Shown one piece after another: positions 61,719 to 64,000 of a stretch of DNA of 64,000 nucleotides; within the stretch, counting starts at the first letter, position 1; each line of letters starts with the position of its first letter. This DNA comes from Acidobacterium capsulatum ATCC 51196 (GTDB lineage Bacteria > Acidobacteriota > Terriglobia > Terriglobales > Acidobacteriaceae), in the NCBI RefSeq assembly GCF_000022565.1, contig NC_012483.1, positions 3,844,001 through 3,908,000 on the forward strand, written 5' to 3'. The translations under genes and the position numbers were made by a program. Under the pieces are notes generated by a model that was not told where the DNA came from, did no database searches, and saw only the letters and a program-made list of their open reading frames with translations.

Positions 61719-62417
61719 CTACGGCTTCAGGATGGCGTTATAACCGTCGGACTGCAGGCGCTGGCGCATCTGGTTGGCGGCGGCGCGGCTGTTGAAGGGG
61801 CCAATCTGCACGTGGGTGAGGCTGTCCTGCGGAAGGCGGCGTTCCATCACGTGGTAGCCATGCTGGCGCAGCGCGCTCATCAGCACGGCGGCATCGGCGG
61901 GGTTTTGCACGGCGGCCACCTGCACCATGTAGATCTCGGCGGGCGTGGCCGGGCGGGCTGCCGGGCTGGGTTGCAAGACCGGGGCAGCGGCGGGCGCGGC
62001 GACCGTCTTCACCGCCGGAGCCGGGTTCGCCGTGTTGGCCGTGGCGGCAAGCACCGTGCCGGGCTGCTGGCCGGGCGTGGTGGAGGCGACCGCCGGGGTC
62101 ACGGTCGCGCTGGTTCCGGGGGCAGTGGTGCCGTTGGTTGCGGTGGTGGCCGGCGGCAGGCTCTGCTGCGCCGAGGGCTTGGCCGCGCCGCCACTGGGCG
62201 CAAGGCCGGAGTCAGAAGAGGTGGCAGGCGTCGAGGCCGACGGATTCGTCGCGTTATTCGAGTGCGAGCTGCCCCGGCCCAGCGTATAGCCAAAGCCGAA
62301 GAAGATGCCGCAGATCAGCACCAGCCCGAAGAAAATACCCAGCAGCGAGGGCAGCCCGAGGGTGATTTCGGTGTCCTTCTTTTCCAGATCGTCGTCGTCA
62401 AAAGCTTCGCGCATCAT
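61719..62417 (-). CDS. SPOR-domain membrane protein
   Basis: 232 residues from ATG 62417 (62414 also possible). One membrane helix (LGIFFGLVLICGIFFGFGYTL, about 26-46) follows an acidic cytoplasmic head. A Ser/Thr/Pro/Ala linker (about 50-155) leads to a C-terminal SPOR domain (YMVQVAAVQNPADAAVLMSAL, THVQIGPFNSRAAANQMRQRL). SPOR domains bind glycan strands stripped of stem peptides and localise proteins to the septum. Nine bases separate it from the slipin gene on the same strand. Confidence 0.92.
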   Translation of the reverse strand: MMREAFDDDDLEKKDTEITLGLPSLLGIFFGLVLICGIFFGFGYTLGRGSSHSNNATNPSASTPATSSDSGLAPSGGAAKPSAQQSLPPATTATNGTTAPGTSATVTPAVASTTPGQQPGTVLAATANTANPAPAVKTVAAPAAAPVLQPSPAARPATPAEIYMVQVAAVQNPADAAVLMSALRQHGYHVMERRLPQDSLTHVQIGPFNSRAAANQMRQRLQSDGYNAILKP

Positions 62418-62426
62418 CTCTTTAGA

Positions 62427-63215
62427 TTATGCGGCAGGGGGTGCCGGGTTGTCCTTGCTGAATGCGGACTGAAACTTGTTGAGCAATGAGACCAGTTCCA
62501 TGGGCAGCGGAAAGACGATGGTGGTGTTCTTTTCCGCGCCAATGTCGGTCAGCGTCTGCAAATAGCGCAGTTGCAGGGTGATGGGCTGCTCGGCGAGCAT
62601 GGCGGCTGCCTCGACGAGGCGTTGCGCGGCGGCGTATTCGCCCTCGGCATTGATGATCTTGGAGCGCTTCTCGCGCTCGGCCTCGGCCTGTTTGGCCATG
62701 GCGCGCAGCATGGTGTCGGGCAGGTCCACCTGCTTGACCTCGACGCTGACCACCTTCACGCCCCAGGGCTCGGTGCGCTCGTCAATGATGGCCTGAATGC
62801 GCTGGTTGAGTTGTTCGCGATGGGCCAGCAGGTCGTCGAGCTCCACCTCGCCGAGCACCGAGCGCAGCGTGGTCTGGGCAAACTGCGAGGTCTGGTAGAC
62901 GTAGTTGGCCACCTCGATCACGGCGCGCGCGGGGTCAAGCACGCGCAGGGTGATGACGGCGTTGACCTTGATGGTGACGTTGTCGCGGGTGATCACGTCC
63001 TGCGGGGGCACTTCGAGCACGTCCTGGCGCAGCGACACGCGCACAATCTGGTCAAAGGGGCGCAGCACAAAGATCAGCCCCGGGCCCTTGGGCTGCGGCA
63101 GCGCGCGGCCCAGGCGGAAGATGACGCCGCGTTCGTATTCGCGCAGGATGTTGATGCATGAGAAGAGATACACCACAACGACGACGATGAGAACCAGAAG
63201 AGGAATGCCGATCAT
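62427..63215 (-). CDS. Slipin (stomatin/SPFH family)
   Basis: 262 residues. A membrane hairpin or anchor ([21 protein letters not shown]) precedes the SPFH domain ([59 protein letters not shown]) and a coiled-coil ([21 protein letters not shown]). These proteins organise membrane microdomains. The adjacent NfeD gene is the usual partner; NfeD and slipin genes are widely paired and work together. Confidence 0.95.
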   Translation of the reverse strand: MIGIPLLVLIVVVVVYLFSCINILREYERGVIFRLGRALPQPKGPGLIFVLRPFDQIVRVSLRQDVLEVPPQDVITRDNVTIKVNAVITLRVLDPARAVIEVANYVYQTSQFAQTTLRSVLGEVELDDLLAHREQLNQRIQAIIDERTEPWGVKVVSVEVKQVDLPDTMLRAMAKQAEAEREKRSKIINAEGEYAAAQRLVEAAAMLAEQPITLQLRYLQTLTDIGAEKNTTIVFPLPMELVSLLNKFQSAFSKDNPAPPAA

Positions 63216-63309
63216 AATGCTCCGTTCTGAAGAGGTGGAGAGCCGTGGGCTGAGTTCTGCGGACGGGAGCGATTGTATCGCACGCCGCTACGGGCTGGCG
63301 TGACGGGCC

Positions 63310-64000
63310 TCAGGTGGCGGTGGCTTCCGAGAGGCTCTCCACCTGCAGAGTGAGGCCGCGCAGGCCGGTCACTTTGACGTGCGCTCCGGCAGGGATGGGC
63401 TCGGCGGCCTCGGCAAACCAGAGTTCGCCGCGAACGAGGACCTGCCCGCGCGGGGCAAGCTCCTCCTGTGCAATGCCGATGGCGCCCAGCATGGCGGCGG
63501 GGCCGGTCATGATCTTGTTGTGGCGCGCCCGCCACGCGGCTCGCACGAGGATGGTGGTGATGATGCCGAAGCCGAGTCCCGCGGCGAGGGCGGTGGCCAG
63601 TTGCACGCGAAGCTGCGGAATGGGGCCGTTGACGAGGGTCAGCAGGCCCACCACGAGCAGCACCGTTCCAAGGCCGGCAAGAATGCCGTGGCTGGGGAAT
63701 TTGGCCTCGAGCAGGATGAGCACAAAGGCCGCGAGAATCAGCAGCCACGAGGCATCATGCACCGGCAGCATGTTGAGGGCAAAGAGAGCGATGACCACGA
63801 GCAGCGTTCCCAGAGCGCCGGGCACGATGGTGCCGGGAATGTGAAATTCGAGATAGATGAGCAGAGCGCCGGTGATCAGAATCAGCACGGCGACGTTGGG
63901 GTCCATGAGCGGGTCAAAGACTCTCTCGCGAAAGCTGGGCGTGACGTCCACCAGTTGCGCTCCGGCGGTGTGCAGCACCACCTGCTGTCCGTTGAAGCGG
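63310..64000 (-). CDS. NfeD-family protein, 5' end outside window
   Basis: The frame is open to the window edge, so the N-terminal part is missing. Visible: the end of a ClpP-like/linker region (GQQVVLHTAGAQLVDV), three to four membrane helices (AVLILITGALLIYLEFHI, LLVVIALFALNML, LLILAAFVLILLEA, TVLLVVGLLTLV) and a C-terminal OB-like NfeD domain (VLVRGELWFAEAAEPIPAG). The ClpP-like stretch suggests the long NfeD form with a serine-protease domain. Next to the slipin gene, 94 bp apart. Confidence 0.9.
   Translation of the reverse strand, partial: RFNGQQVVLHTAGAQLVDVTPSFRERVFDPLMDPNVAVLILITGALLIYLEFHIPGTIVPGALGTLLVVIALFALNMLPVHDASWLLILAAFVLILLEAKFPSHGILAGLGTVLLVVGLLTLVNGPIPQLRVQLATALAAGLGFGIITTILVRAAWRARHNKIMTGPAAMLGAIGIAQEELAPRGQVLVRGELWFAEAAEPIPAGAHVKVTGLRGLTLQVESLSEATAT

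Overview
The window looks like a high-GC chromosome segment from an acidobacterium of the Acidobacterium/Terriglobus/Granulicella type. This is inferred from the gene set, not from a database search. The pointers are a hopanoid cluster (shc, hpnH), a small CxxC protein of a kind I associate with this group, an ADOP-like permease remnant, an Asp-less LuxR-type regulator, tandem RND pumps and many GC-rich intergenic hairpins. There is no rRNA, CRISPR array or complete transposon. One tRNA (Met, CAT) is present.

Layout. 1-3.0 kb: 3' end of a type III polyketide synthase gene, phhA, and a divergent HxlR regulator/quinone reductase pair with a nested palindrome between them. 3.0-9.9 kb: an accessory stretch, partly AT-rich, with two copies of a structured ~240-bp intergenic element, DUF2188, FRG-domain, HNH-like and P63C-domain proteins, a Tat-exported carboxylesterase, several perfect hairpins and the relic of an FtsX-type permease gene. 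9.9-15.7 kb: rimP-nusA-infB with a leader hairpin and a strong terminator. 16.1-20.8 kb: ispH-shc-hpnH plus a conserved small protein, which takes isoprenoid precursor supply to adenosylhopane. 21.4-28.0 kb: HU, dcd, a receiver-degenerate regulator, metH, a GH73-like glucosaminidase and cobA.

28.3-37.6 kb: a four-gene RND efflux operon (adaptor, two permeases, outer-membrane lipoprotein) with 4-bp overlaps between the first three genes. 37.6-41.3 kb: tRNA-Met, an S41-family protein that has lost its Ser/Lys dyad, and a PBP1A-type peptidoglycan synthase. 41.4-44.1 kb: two tandem acyltransferase-3 paralogues, the second broken by a single-base frameshift. 44.1-48.9 kb: GNAT, glutaredoxin-like protein, a MITE-like palindrome abutting its stop codon, then a minus-strand group ribF, MBL hydrolase, DUF1844, ygfZ.

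49.0-59.0 kb: a HExxH protein, mtnP with a PfkB kinase, and a chain of overlapping genes (membrane glycosyltransferase-like, MgtC, dapF, LD-carboxypeptidase, mpl, plsC) that joins meso-DAP synthesis to murein peptide recycling. 59.1-64 kb: a lipoprotein arylsulfotransferase, a gene-free stretch with three related hairpins, then a SPOR protein, a slipin and a truncated NfeD protein.

The items I judge most worth follow-up are the duplicated structured element at 3.07 and 7.64 kb, the MITE-like element at 45.08 kb, the FRG/HNH/P63C accessory genes, the dead S41 protein beside PBP1A, and the triplicated hairpin family at 61.4-61.7 kb.
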